NCBI RefSeq assembly: GCF_015471405.1
Contig: NZ_BLVZ01000006.1
Span: forward strand, 248,001 to 312,000
Direction: 5' to 3'
DNA: 64,000 nucleotides
From: Pseudomonas cichorii
Lineage (GTDB): Bacteria; Pseudomonadota; Gammaproteobacteria; Pseudomonadales; Pseudomonadaceae
Part shown: positions 1 through 7,969 of the stretch, piece by piece
Position numbering within the stretch: position 1 is the first letter of the stretch
Layout of the letters: each line of letters opens with the position of its first letter
Notes under the pieces: generated by a model
The model's database searches: none
What the model was told of the DNA's origin: nothing
Seen by the model: the letters and a program-made list of their open reading frames with translations, nothing else
Translations under genes and position numbers: made by a program

Positions 1-1031
1 CCTTGCGCGCTGCCTTGCTGCAACTGTTCGCAGAGGACAGCCCGCAACGCGCCAGCCTGCAGGCCGCCAATCTGCTGCATCCCATCGCTGAATGCCGCCT
101 GCATGTGCCTGCGCGGGTAGGGGATTACACCGACTTTTATGTGGGCATTCATCACGCGATGAACGTCGGCAAGTTGTTCCGCCCGGACAACCCCTTGCTG
201 CCCAACTACAAGTACGTGCCCATCGCCTATCACGGTCGGGCCTCAACGCTGTGCATTTCCGATACACCGATCCAGCGCCCCAACGGCCAGACATTGGCGC
301 CGGGCCAGGAAGTACCGGCATTCGGCCCCTGCAAACGGCTGGATTACGAGCTGGAAATGGGCGTGTGGATCGGGCCGGGCAATGAGCAGGGCACGCCGAT
401 TGCGATTGATCGGGCGAGCGAGCATATCGCCGGTTTCTGCCTGCTCAACGACTGGTCGGCGCGGGATATCCAGGCCTGGGAATATCAGCCGCTGGGCCCG
501 TTCCTGTCCAAGAGTTTTGCCACGACGATTTCTGCCTGGGTAGTGACCGCCGAAGCCCTGGCTCCGTTTCGCAGCCCTCAACCGCCACGTCCCGAAGGCG
601 ACCCGCAGCCGTTGCCGTACCTGTTCGATCCGACGGATCAGGAAAACGGTGCGCTGGATATCGAACTGGAGGTCCTGCTGCTGACCGAGCAGATGAAGGC
701 TCAGGGTCTGGAGCCCTGTCGTCTGGCCTTGAGCAACAGCCTGAACATGTACTGGACCGTGGCGCAGATGATCACGCACCACAGCGTCAACGGCTGCAAG
801 TTGCAACCGGGGGATCTGTTCGGTACAGGAACGCTTTCCGGTCCGCAGGCCGGGCAGTTCGGCAGCCTGCTGGAGATGACCGAAGGCGGCAAGCAGGTCG
901 TCAAACTGCCCAATGGCGAAGAGCGGCGCTTTCTGGAGCCGGGCGACGAAGTGATCCTGCGCGCCCGCTGCCATCGCGAAGGGCAGGTGTCTATCGGGTT
1001 CGGGGAGTGTCGGGGTGTGGTGCTGGGCTAA
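1..1031 (+). CDS. fahA: fumarylacetoacetase, 3' part
   Basis: C-terminal 342 residues of fumarylacetoacetate hydrolase, the last enzyme of tyrosine/homogentisate breakdown, which splits fumarylacetoacetate into fumarate and acetoacetate. The gene enters from the left edge, and about 90 N-terminal residues of a typical 430-residue protein are missing. Family landmarks are seen: DFYVGIHHAMNVG near the start, the PIAYHGRAS segment, the acidic metal-binding stretch DYELEMGVWIG, and NDWSARDIQAWEYQPLGPF in the catalytic core. The C-terminal GDEVILRARC segment is normal, so the 3' end is intact. Its stop overlaps by 4 bp the end of the convergent AraC-family gene. Partners hmgA and maiA would be expected upstream, outside the window. 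Confidence 0.96.
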   Translation, partial: LRAALLQLFAEDSPQRASLQAANLLHPIAECRLHVPARVGDYTDFYVGIHHAMNVGKLFRPDNPLLPNYKYVPIAYHGRASTLCISDTPIQRPNGQTLAPGQEVPAFGPCKRLDYELEMGVWIGPGNEQGTPIAIDRASEHIAGFCLLNDWSARDIQAWEYQPLGPFLSKSFATTISAWVVTAEALAPFRSPQPPRPEGDPQPLPYLFDPTDQENGALDIELEVLLLTEQMKAQGLEPCRLALSNSLNMYWTVAQMITHHSVNGCKLQPGDLFGTGTLSGPQAGQFGSLLEMTEGGKQVVKLPNGEERRFLEPGDEVILRARCHREGQVSIGFGECRGVVLG

Positions 1032-2014
1032 GCCTGGTGCCTGAACCGTTCCCGATAAGCCAGCGGCGTGACCGACATTGCCCTCAGGAAACTGCGGCGC
1101 AGTGTTTCTTCACTGCCAAAGCCGCATTGTGAGGCGATGCGTTTGATTGCCAGAGTGCTTTCACTCAACAGCCGACGCGCAGCTTCCACGCGAAGCTGCT
1201 CGACAGCCTTGGCCGGTGTAGTGCCGGTCTGGGCGCTGTAGTGGCGCACGAAACTGCGTTCGCTCATGCCCACACGAGCGGCGAGGCTGGCGACCGACAA
1301 GTCTGCATCCAGATTCTCCATCAGCCAGCCATGCAGCTCGGCGAAGCGGTTTTCTGTGGGATGACTGGCTTGCTGCATCGACAGCGCGTTGCTGAACTGC
1401 GCCTGCCCGCCGGGGCGCTTGAGAAACACTACCAGATCACGGGCTACCGCCAGCGCCATGGCATGCCCGAGGTCCTGTTCTATCAGGGCCAATGCCAGAT
1501 CTATGCCCGCCGTGACCCCCGCCGAAGTCCAGAAGCGTCCGTCATTGATGAAAATCGGGTCGGGATCGACTTGCAAGCTCGGGAAGCGTTTGGCCAGTCT
1601 CTCGCAACTGTCCCAATGGGTCACTACGCGCCGATTATCCAGCAGCCCGGTCTGCGCCAGGATAAACGCACCAGAGCAGACGGAGGTCACACGCCGTGCT
1701 GTCATGGCCTGCTGCTGTATCCAGTTCACCAGTTCTGCATTTTCCATGGCAGCGCCAATGCCTCGACCACCGGCGATGATCAAGGTGTCGCAAGGTTCGG
1801 CGGCAGGCAGTGGCCATGTCTGCAAGCCCAGCCCAGCTGACGACATGACACTGCCCGGTTCTGCCGCCACGACCTTCATGGCGTAAGGCAGCGGTTTGCC
1901 CAGACCTTCCAGGCGTCGATTGGCCGAGGCAAACACCTGCAAAGGGCCGCAGACATCCAGGACCTGAACATCGGCGAAGGCAACGATATGGACGATTTTC
2001 GAGATGTCAGCCAT
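1028..2014 (-). CDS. GlxA-type AraC family transcriptional regulator
   Basis: 328-residue regulator with an N-terminal DJ-1/PfpI (class I amidotransferase-like) domain and a C-terminal AraC helix-turn-helix. The DJ-1 domain contains VTSVCSGAFILAQTG, the nucleophile-elbow region of the fold. The C-terminal 100 residues carry two helix-turn-helix units (LAARVGMSERSFVRHYSAQ and RIASQCGFGSEETLRRSF). Start chosen at the ATG at 2014, which begins MADISKIVHIVAF and has AAGG 7 bp upstream; a 20-residue longer reading frame exists but matches no family sequence. It is divergent from the DJ-1 enzyme gene at 2130, which shares its N-terminal fold, so it may control that gene. Its ligand cannot be told from sequence. 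Confidence 0.92.
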   Translation of the reverse strand: MADISKIVHIVAFADVQVLDVCGPLQVFASANRRLEGLGKPLPYAMKVVAAEPGSVMSSAGLGLQTWPLPAAEPCDTLIIAGGRGIGAAMENAELVNWIQQQAMTARRVTSVCSGAFILAQTGLLDNRRVVTHWDSCERLAKRFPSLQVDPDPIFINDGRFWTSAGVTAGIDLALALIEQDLGHAMALAVARDLVVFLKRPGGQAQFSNALSMQQASHPTENRFAELHGWLMENLDADLSVASLAARVGMSERSFVRHYSAQTGTTPAKAVEQLRVEAARRLLSESTLAIKRIASQCGFGSEETLRRSFLRAMSVTPLAYRERFRHQA

Positions 2015-2129
2015 GTAGAAGCCTTCATTTGATGTGGTTGGCGTAATTGGTGGGTTTTGTGGCGTATCTGCCAAAGGCTATCCAGATACAGTTCATGCGT
2101 CCACCCACTTTCTGCATGGAGTTACCGAG

Positions 2130-2807
2130 ATGACGTTGCATATCGGCCTGCTGGTGTTTCCCGATGTTCAGCAACTGGACCTGACCGGGCCTTACGAAGT
2201 CTTTGCTTCTTTGCCGGGGGTCAAGGTGCATATGGTCTGGAAGAGCCTGGAGCCGCTCACCTCCAGTACCGGACTGGCGCTGTTGCCGACGGTGGATTTC
2301 AATGACTGCCCGCCGCTGGACGTCATTTGCATTCCCGGTGGTCTTGGCATCAACGCCTTGCTGGAGGACGAACAGACTCTGGAATTTATCCGGCACCAGG
2401 CTCGCACGACACGTTATGTCACCTCCGTGTGTACTGGCGCATTGGTGTTGGGGGCCGCGGGGCTTTTACAAGGACGACGGGTAACCACCCATTGGGCCTC
2501 GCATCCTTTGTTGGCGGCCTTTGGGGCCATTGCCACTCAGGGGCGTGTGGTACGCGATGGCAATCTGGTGACCGGTGGCGGGGTGACGGCAGGGATCGAT
2601 TTTGCCCTGACGCTGGTGGCTGAACTCTTCGATGAAGAACAGGCCCAGGCGATTCAGTTGCAGCTGGAATACGCCCCGGCACCGCCTTTCAATGCGGGTA
2701 ATCCAACGACTGCGCCCGCCAGGATTCTGGCCATGACTCATCAGCGTCTGGCCGCATCCCTTGAGCAGCGGCACGAAATCGTCGGGCGCATCACTGACCG
2801 GGCTTGA
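2130..2807 (+). CDS. inhA: isonitrile hydratase (DJ-1/PfpI family)
   Basis: 225-residue DJ-1/PfpI protein closely resembling isonitrile hydratase of P. putida, which hydrates isonitriles to N-substituted formamides. The N terminus TLHIGLLVFPDVQQLDLTGP and the core VTSVCTGALVLGAAGLLQG are typical. Cys101 sits where the essential cysteine of the characterised enzyme lies, and TTHWASH follows as in the family. The ATG at 2130 is preferred to an upstream in-frame start because family homology begins there and GGAG lies about 8 bp upstream. The last 17 bp overlap the 3' end of the convergent TetR gene. The physiological substrate may be another small molecule. Confidence 0.88.
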   Translation: MTLHIGLLVFPDVQQLDLTGPYEVFASLPGVKVHMVWKSLEPLTSSTGLALLPTVDFNDCPPLDVICIPGGLGINALLEDEQTLEFIRHQARTTRYVTSVCTGALVLGAAGLLQGRRVTTHWASHPLLAAFGAIATQGRVVRDGNLVTGGGVTAGIDFALTLVAELFDEEQAQAIQLQLEYAPAPPFNAGNPTTAPARILAMTHQRLAASLEQRHEIVGRITDRA

Positions 2808-3411
2808 TCTCGTACCAGCCCAGAAACATGTCCAGTGCCGATTCGATCACTTCATCCTGTTTTTCGGGGGTGAGAATGTCGGCATTGAGGGTCAATTGCG
2901 GCCAGAAGGCGAAGGACTTGAGCAGGGCATGCATCTGGGAGGCGGCGAAGCCGGGGTCGGTGGGTTTGAGGCGACCATCATTCTGGGCGGCGCGAATCCA
3001 TGTGGTGAACGTCTCTTCACGCTCGTTGATACGTGTCATCCATGCTTGAGCACGATCGGGAGAGTGAATGGTGGCGCCGATGACCACCCGTGCCAGGTCC
3101 AGGAAGTTACTGTCCGTCAGGGAGTCCATCTTGTGTCGCAACAAGTCGCGCAACTGTTCGCGCAGGCTGGTATCGCGTCGATAAGGCGCATCGGGCGATG
3201 GGGCCGCGCACGTCCACAGGCGCTGGATGATTTCCGCAAAAAGCTCTTCCTTGCTGGGGAAGTGGTTATAGACCGTACGTTTTGAAACTTCGGCCCGCGC
3301 AGCGATGCGATCCATACTGGTGACTTCAAAACCACGATCACGAAATTCGGCAATGGCTGCCATGACAATGGATTCGCGTTTCTGGTCGGTAAGTCGCATG
3401 GGTGCTGTCAT
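2791..3411 (-). CDS. TetR family transcriptional regulator
   Basis: 206-residue TetR-type repressor. The N-terminal helix-turn-helix is clear (ITAAIAEF-like first helix, then MDRIAARAEVSKRTVYNHF at about residues 33-51), and the rest is an all-helical ligand-binding domain of the RutR/AefR-like kind. It is divergent from the metallo-hydrolase gene at 3606. The 194-bp gap contains two palindromes (3490-3502 and 3501-3513) that are good operator candidates. A near copy of the first palindrome lies after the hydrolase gene. Start at 3411, although an in-frame ATG four codons later is possible. The inducer is unknown. Confidence 0.92.
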   Translation of the reverse strand: MTAPMRLTDQKRESIVMAAIAEFRDRGFEVTSMDRIAARAEVSKRTVYNHFPSKEELFAEIIQRLWTCAAPSPDAPYRRDTSLREQLRDLLRHKMDSLTDSNFLDLARVVIGATIHSPDRAQAWMTRINEREETFTTWIRAAQNDGRLKPTDPGFAASQMHALLKSFAFWPQLTLNADILTPEKQDEVIESALDMFLGWYEIKPGQ

Positions 3412-3489
3412 AAGTTCGCTTCAAACGTGCGTTTAGAGAAAAGTACACTCGGCAGTTTACTTGTCGTGGTGAATGATGCAAGCTTAAAA

Positions 3490-3513
3490 CTACACCGTGT
3501 AGTGTAAAACACT
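3490..3513. promoter_or_regulatory. two overlapping palindromes, candidate TetR operator
   Basis: CTACACCGTGTAG at 3490-3502 is a 13-bp palindrome around a single central base, and AGTGTAAAACACT at 3501-3513 is a second inverted repeat with a 3-bp spacer. Both lie between the divergent TetR gene (start 3411) and the metallo-hydrolase gene (start 3606), where a TetR dimer would be expected to bind. The core TACACCGTGTA recurs exactly at 4731-4741. Binding is inferred. Confidence 0.55.
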
Positions 3514-3605
3514 GTTACACATTTTTCATGCTACGCCCCGTAAGGTGCGTATAGCTTGAAGCCGCATGTCAGGAATCTCGACCTGTTCTCAGGAGTCTGC
3601 AAATC

Positions 3606-4715
3606 ATGGCCATGACAACCCCTAAAACCGATGCTTCTTCATTGCCTGTCTTGTCTCGTCACGAGGGGCGCTACCGTAACCACGCGCCAGTCAAGTCGCT
3701 GGGGTTTGTCCGCACGCTCGGGGTGTTCTGGAATGCCATGTTCAATAAGCCCAGAGAAACCCGGCCTGCCGGCGAGATTCCTGTTCAACCCCTGTCGCGC
3801 CAGCAACTGCTGGCGGCACCGGACAAGACGGTGTTCCGTCTTGGGCACTCCACAGTGCTGCTCAAATTGCACAATGAGTTCTGGCTGACCGATCCGGTCT
3901 TTGCCGAGCGCGCTTCGCCGGTGCAGTGGGCTGGCCCGAAACGTTTTCATCAGCCGCCGATCAGCCTTGAAGAACTGCCGCCACTCAAGGCGGTGATTCT
4001 GTCGCATAACCACTACGATCATCTTGATCACATGGCCATCAAGGCACTGATGGACAAGACCGAGCATTTCCTGACGCCTCTGGGCGTGGGCGATACCTTG
4101 ATCGAATGGGGTGTGCCTGCGCACAAGGTCCGGCAACTGGATTGGTGGCAGTCCACCGAAGTGTCGGGCATCCGTTTCGTCGCTACGCCATCGCAGCACT
4201 TTTCCGGACGGACCCTGCTCGACAGCAATAAAACCCTCTGGGCGTCCTGGGTGATCCTCACGGATGAGCAGCGGATCTTCTTCAGTGGCGACACCGGCTA
4301 CTTCGATGGCTTCAAGACCATCGGCGAGCAATACGGACCTTTCGACCTGACGCTGATGGAAACCGGTGCCTACAACGTCCAGTGGCCGGATGTGCATATG
4401 CAGCCAGAGCAGACGCTGCAAGCGCATATCGACCTGGGTGGCCGCTGGCTGTTGCCGATTCATAACGGCACGTTCGATCTGGCGATGCATGCCTGGCACG
4501 AACCGTTCGACCGCATTCTGACACTGGCGTGGGAGCAGAATGTTTCCATTACCACGCCGCGAATGGGGCAGCCGTTCTACATTCAGTATCCTTGCCGTGG
4601 CGAAACCTGGTGGCTGGAAGTGGATGAAATCGACGAGCCGGCAGAGACCGTCAAGGCTGCCGTTACCAGGCGCGAATCTCAAGGTTGCGGCAACTGCCGT
4701 CGGCAGAATGCCTGA
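3606..4715 (+). CDS. MBL-fold metallo-hydrolase, NAPE-PLD/RomA-like
   Basis: 369-residue metallo-beta-lactamase-fold hydrolase of the COG2220 (UlaG/RomA/NAPE-PLD-like) type. The zinc motif HxHxDH is seen in SHNHYDHLD near residue 138. Later metal-ligand regions are TPSQHFSGRTLLDSNKTLWASW and FFSGDTGYFDGF, then a C-terminal LPIHNGTFDLAMHAWHEPF. No signal peptide or membrane helix is evident, so it is probably cytoplasmic. CAGGAG lies about 10 bp before the ATG at 3606. Divergent from a TetR gene with a palindrome between them, so probably repressed by it. Family members cleave phosphodiester or lactone-like bonds; the substrate here is not predictable. Confidence 0.9.
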   Translation: MAMTTPKTDASSLPVLSRHEGRYRNHAPVKSLGFVRTLGVFWNAMFNKPRETRPAGEIPVQPLSRQQLLAAPDKTVFRLGHSTVLLKLHNEFWLTDPVFAERASPVQWAGPKRFHQPPISLEELPPLKAVILSHNHYDHLDHMAIKALMDKTEHFLTPLGVGDTLIEWGVPAHKVRQLDWWQSTEVSGIRFVATPSQHFSGRTLLDSNKTLWASWVILTDEQRIFFSGDTGYFDGFKTIGEQYGPFDLTLMETGAYNVQWPDVHMQPEQTLQAHIDLGGRWLLPIHNGTFDLAMHAWHEPFDRILTLAWEQNVSITTPRMGQPFYIQYPCRGETWWLEVDEIDEPAETVKAAVTRRESQGCGNCRRQNA

Positions 4716-4728
4716 TGTTTCGAGGCCT

Positions 4729-4743
4729 GTTACACCGTGTAAC
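4729..4743. promoter_or_regulatory. GTTACACCGTGTAAC palindrome, second candidate operator
   Basis: A 15-bp palindrome with one central base lies 14 bp after the metallo-hydrolase stop and 114 bp before the LysR start. Its 11-bp core is identical to the palindrome in the TetR/hydrolase intergenic region at 3491-3501. It may be a second site for the same repressor, bringing the LysR gene into the regulon, or part of a terminator; no T-run follows it, which favours an operator. Confidence 0.45.
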
Positions 4744-4856
4744 GAGGTTGGCCCCGAAGAGAGCGAAGCTTATGGAAGGGGAGGCGGCGTGATCGTATTT
4801 TGATGTTATCTTTCTTGCGCTGACCCGATCCGCCGTCAGTGCCATGAGATGACTCG

Positions 4857-5792
4857 ATGCTCAACAGTAATGCTCTCAGAAAGCTCGACATGCAGGACCT
4901 GATGGTCTTCGCCTCGGTCTACGAGCTGCGCAATCTGACGCTGGTGTCGGAAGCACTGCATGTCAGCCAGTCGACGGTCAGTTACTGTTTGAAGAAGTTG
5001 CGCGCCAACTTCGAGGACGATCTGTTCATCAGCACCCGTAACGGGATGCGTCCGACTCGCAAGGCCATTGCCATGCAAAGTCATGTGCAGCAGATCCTGC
5101 AAAAGATCAATCTGTGCCATGACGGGCTGCAATTGTTCAACCCCACCAGCCGGCAGACAACCTTCACGGTCTGCGCGCCAGAGTATTTCGAGTTGCTGGT
5201 CTTGCCGCACCTGATGCGCGGGTTCATCGCTGCCGGATATACCGTCACTGTCAATGTCCAGAAGCTCAACAAGGAATTGCCTGCCCAGTCCTTGAGCGAA
5301 GGCCAGTTCGATCTGGCCCTGTGTTTTGGGCCAGGCTTTCATCGCGTACCCGAGAGCCTGACGACCCAGATCTTGCTCGAAGACGATCTGGTCTGCGTGA
5401 TGGACGCGCAATCCGCGCCGCTGTGTGCCAGCATCGATATCGAAACCTTCACTCAGCGTCATCATGTGTACCCGACCCCCTGGACGTCCGACACCAACAT
5501 GGTGGATGGCTGGTTACATCGCCAGGGCCGCGAACGCCATATCATCACCCGCGCCACCAGCTACCGCGCCGCCCTGCAAATGCTTGAAGGGACCGATTTC
5601 ATACTGGTCCTGCCGCGCCGTATCCAGACCTTGCTGGCCACCGAACCCTGGGTTGCCGTATTTGAACTGCCCCCTGACTTGCCAGGCTTCACCCTGGACA
5701 TGGCCTGGAGCAGGGAAGTCGAGGAAGACGAAGCCAATGGCTGGTTTCGCGAGCAGGTGGTGAAGGTTTGTGCGGAGCAGGGGTTGCTGTAA
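4857..5792 (+). CDS. LysR family transcriptional regulator
   Basis: 311-residue LysR-type regulator. The N-terminal winged helix-turn-helix is at residues 9-68 (DLMVFASVYELRNLTLVSEA followed by LHVSQSTVSYCLKKLR), which resembles the NodD/LeuO branch where the recognition helix is preceded by a LTLVSEAL-type segment. The C-terminal two-lobed substrate-binding domain starts at about residue 95. The ATG at 4857 has only a weak purine-rich ribosome site. It is downstream of the metallo-hydrolase gene and a palindrome shared with the TetR operator region. Its own target and effector are unknown. Confidence 0.93.
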   Translation: MLNSNALRKLDMQDLMVFASVYELRNLTLVSEALHVSQSTVSYCLKKLRANFEDDLFISTRNGMRPTRKAIAMQSHVQQILQKINLCHDGLQLFNPTSRQTTFTVCAPEYFELLVLPHLMRGFIAAGYTVTVNVQKLNKELPAQSLSEGQFDLALCFGPGFHRVPESLTTQILLEDDLVCVMDAQSAPLCASIDIETFTQRHHVYPTPWTSDTNMVDGWLHRQGRERHIITRATSYRAALQMLEGTDFILVLPRRIQTLLATEPWVAVFELPPDLPGFTLDMAWSREVEEDEANGWFREQVVKVCAEQGLL

Positions 5793-5873
5793 ACAGAGGA
5801 ATGCATGGACTCCGCAATTGCGTATCAGTAGCATTGCGCGCTCTTTATTCCGGGCATCTATCAAGGACGTTTC

Positions 5874-6647
5874 ATGTCAGCGATTCACTTTGATCTGACC
5901 AAGGCCGCAGCGATCGCTGGATTGCTAGCGATTGCAGGCTGCCAATCGCCGACGACGGACCAATCGACGCCAGAACAGATCAAAAAGCTCGAAGAGTTTT
6001 CCATAGGCTTTCGGGTTGCCCTGAGCAGCAATGTTCGGGTCGCCAGAAGCGAACTTTTAGATGGAAACGTGAAACTCAGAGTAAAAATCAATCGCCGCAA
6101 TGAAGTAATCCTCTGCGAGGCGCAGCCGTATTCACCAGATACTTCATCATCTCAGCCTGTCGATCCACGCCTTGCGGCCTTGGTGAAAGACGTGTGCTGG
6201 AGCACATTGTTCCCCCTTGTACCGACCGAGCTTTACGATACCGACGGGACAGCAGATATCCTGGCACCGCTCTTGTTCTCGTCTGATCAGGACACTGAAG
6301 AACTCGGGCTCAAACGCACAGGCAGGGTTACGCGCTACGCGCAAAGCCGCTTTTTCTGGGAACAGACTCTGCATAACCAGCCCGCCTCCAGCATCGGCTA
6401 TGCCGATTTTCGTTATGTCGCCAATGCCCAGGGCCAAGTGCAGGGCTGCCTGGTAAACCTCAGGGCCAGCCGTCAAAGGCCTGATGCATTCAAGCTCGAT
6501 GGCGACTTGCAGTCCCGCTTGAGCGCGCAATGCAAGCAGATGAACCTGCGGCAATTACCTGGCTTTACAGTCAACCCGCAAGGCGTGGCCGAGGGGATTG
6601 TGCGGGTTGAATACATGCCGTGGAAGGGTGGACCGCAGCCGCTTTGA
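5874..6647 (+). CDS. putative lipoprotein of unknown function
   Basis: 257 residues. The N terminus has a short hydrophobic stretch ending in LLAIAGCQS, a plausible lipobox with the lipidated Cys at about residue 23, so it is probably membrane-anchored. The central part has no recognised domain. The C-terminal third (a VQGCLVNL segment, a later Cys, and GVAEGIVRVEYMPW) resembles loosely the TonB C-terminal fold used in small periplasmic proteins, but this is weak. AAGGA sits 6 bp before the ATG. Followed by the PIN-domain gene after about 100 bp, on the same strand. No function can be assigned. Confidence 0.75.
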   Translation: MSAIHFDLTKAAAIAGLLAIAGCQSPTTDQSTPEQIKKLEEFSIGFRVALSSNVRVARSELLDGNVKLRVKINRRNEVILCEAQPYSPDTSSSQPVDPRLAALVKDVCWSTLFPLVPTELYDTDGTADILAPLLFSSDQDTEELGLKRTGRVTRYAQSRFFWEQTLHNQPASSIGYADFRYVANAQGQVQGCLVNLRASRQRPDAFKLDGDLQSRLSAQCKQMNLRQLPGFTVNPQGVAEGIVRVEYMPWKGGPQPL

Positions 6648-6749
6648 TTTATTTAACGCCCCGGCAAGTCGTTCCGCTTGAACCTGAATGACTTGTTCTT
6701 TGCATTTTGTCAGGGGCCAATATCGTCATCATCAAATCGAGTGTTAATT

Positions 6750-7517
6750 ATGGATAATCCAAGAGACTTTCTTGATACCCAAATCCTGATTGCGGCCATC
6801 CAGAATACTGAGCGTGTTGATGTCGAAGGTGCGAGAGTTTCCTCCATTGTGGCGTCCGAGTTTCTTGGGGCTGTAAGCCCTGATCCAGTCAGTGCCAACT
6901 ATTATGTTCCCTTGATTTCCCAGCGCCATGCCGCCATGAGTTTTCCTGACAGACTTATGCGTCGGGATCATGCGTTTTCAAAAATGAGTACTGACTGGGT
7001 GAAGATGGATTTCGGGGCCATTCACCCCACGATCATCCATTTTGGAAATTATGCGATGTCGGAGATCATCAACAACAAATCGTCGGAGCTTTTCAATAGC
7101 GTCATCTCTCATTTGCCCAAGGAAAAAAGAAAAACGCTGAAGAGAAAATTCAGTTTCCTTCTGGAGTGCGAAATAGAATGCATCCCTCTCAGCAGTGAAG
7201 CCATAGAAAAAGCTCAGGATTTGCTGTCTTCACTGAAGGAAAAAAGCTCTCTAAAGGCTAATTTTAGAAATAGCTGGAACGACTTGCTGATAGCCGCTAT
7301 CGCCATTGAAAACTCTGGGAGGCTTCATACACATGACAACCTGCTTGCGCGCCAGATTGCGGAGCATATGGAGGCGTCGGTTGTAGAGAGGGAAAGCTTC
7401 CTGCTGGTGGATTACTCTGTAAAAGAGGAAGTTTTCAAAAAATTCAACAAGGAAAGTAAAGGGTATGTTAACCGGGGCTGGCAGGTGGAGTTCAGCAAGC
7501 AGTCTCGTAGAGAGTGA
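6750..7517 (+). CDS. PIN-domain protein (VapC-like fold, enlarged)
   Basis: About 255 residues with the acidic quartet of PIN-domain ribonucleases: Asp9 in FLDTQILIAA, Glu37 in VASEFLG, Asp178 in SWNDLLIAAIAIENSG and Asp196 in LHTHDNLL. Normal VapC toxins are about 130 residues; here about 140 residues separate Glu37 from Asp178, so there is a large charged insertion. No antitoxin-like gene is adjacent. Base composition is AT-richer than the neighbours, with many AAA/GAA codons, suggesting transfer. The start is uncertain: GTG 6741 and ATG 6678 are in frame upstream, but the fold begins just after ATG 6750. It may be an RNase toxin or a defence-associated nuclease. Confidence 0.7.
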   Translation: MDNPRDFLDTQILIAAIQNTERVDVEGARVSSIVASEFLGAVSPDPVSANYYVPLISQRHAAMSFPDRLMRRDHAFSKMSTDWVKMDFGAIHPTIIHFGNYAMSEIINNKSSELFNSVISHLPKEKRKTLKRKFSFLLECEIECIPLSSEAIEKAQDLLSSLKEKSSLKANFRNSWNDLLIAAIAIENSGRLHTHDNLLARQIAEHMEASVVERESFLLVDYSVKEEVFKKFNKESKGYVNRGWQVEFSKQSRRE

Positions 7518-7969
7518 GCCATGCGTAATTGCATGGACTTGACCAGCGTACTGGGCGCGCTGTGACCGGCAGAAGTCGATTCATAGTTGCCACTCGTGGA
7601 GGACACCTAACGGCCAATTCTGTTGAAAAAGGCCCGCCACGATTTTTGCCGATGAAAGACCGTGAGCGAGGTTGAAATCTGGTTCGTTCAGAGGATAGAT
7701 CTGTCTTAGATTTTGCGTAGCGACACCAAAATTAAGCGCTTTTTGAGCTGCCCGAGAGCAGAGCTTCCAGAAGCCGACTTTTTCAACAGAATCGGCCAGT
7801 AGGAGACATTCGTTGCTTTTAAAAGCGGGAGGTCCGGAAAGTTGTCGTTCTGCAACCGGCACCTTTATTCTTCCGAACCTAGCCAAGAGGTGAAGCAAAG
7901 CGTTCACCTGACAAAGCTACGCCCTCTAACTCCCATTGGCTGCAACACTTGTGGAACCGTCATTCCAGC
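7518..7969. other. intergenic region with repeat fragments
   Basis: About 450 bp without a convincing gene. It contains an inverted repeat (7612-7631 and 7778-7797, 19 of 20 bases matching, about 146 bp between) built around TTCTGTTGAAAAAG, and at 7795-7809 a GCCAGTAGGAGACAT block whose inverted relative lies after the next gene at 12673-12687. Sequences of this TCTGTTGAAAAAGTC type occur as dispersed fragments in many bacterial genomes. A 108-codon minus-strand frame covers the region but looks incidental. The promoter of the STAND gene should be here, but no clear -35/-10 pair is seen. Confidence 0.6.
7612..7797. repeat. 20-bp imperfect inverted repeat, possible element remnant
   Basis: Arms at 7612-7631 and 7778-7797 match at 19 of 20 positions as inverted repeats, enclosing 146 bp. 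The size is that of a small non-autonomous element, but no target duplication is evident. It lies just upstream of the large STAND nuclease gene. Confidence 0.5.

Noticed and set aside
7581..7907. 108-codon minus-strand frame ahead of the STAND gene
   Set aside because: It covers the repeat region, shares part of the dispersed TTCTGTTGAAAAAG sequence and shows no protein-like motif or ribosome site.
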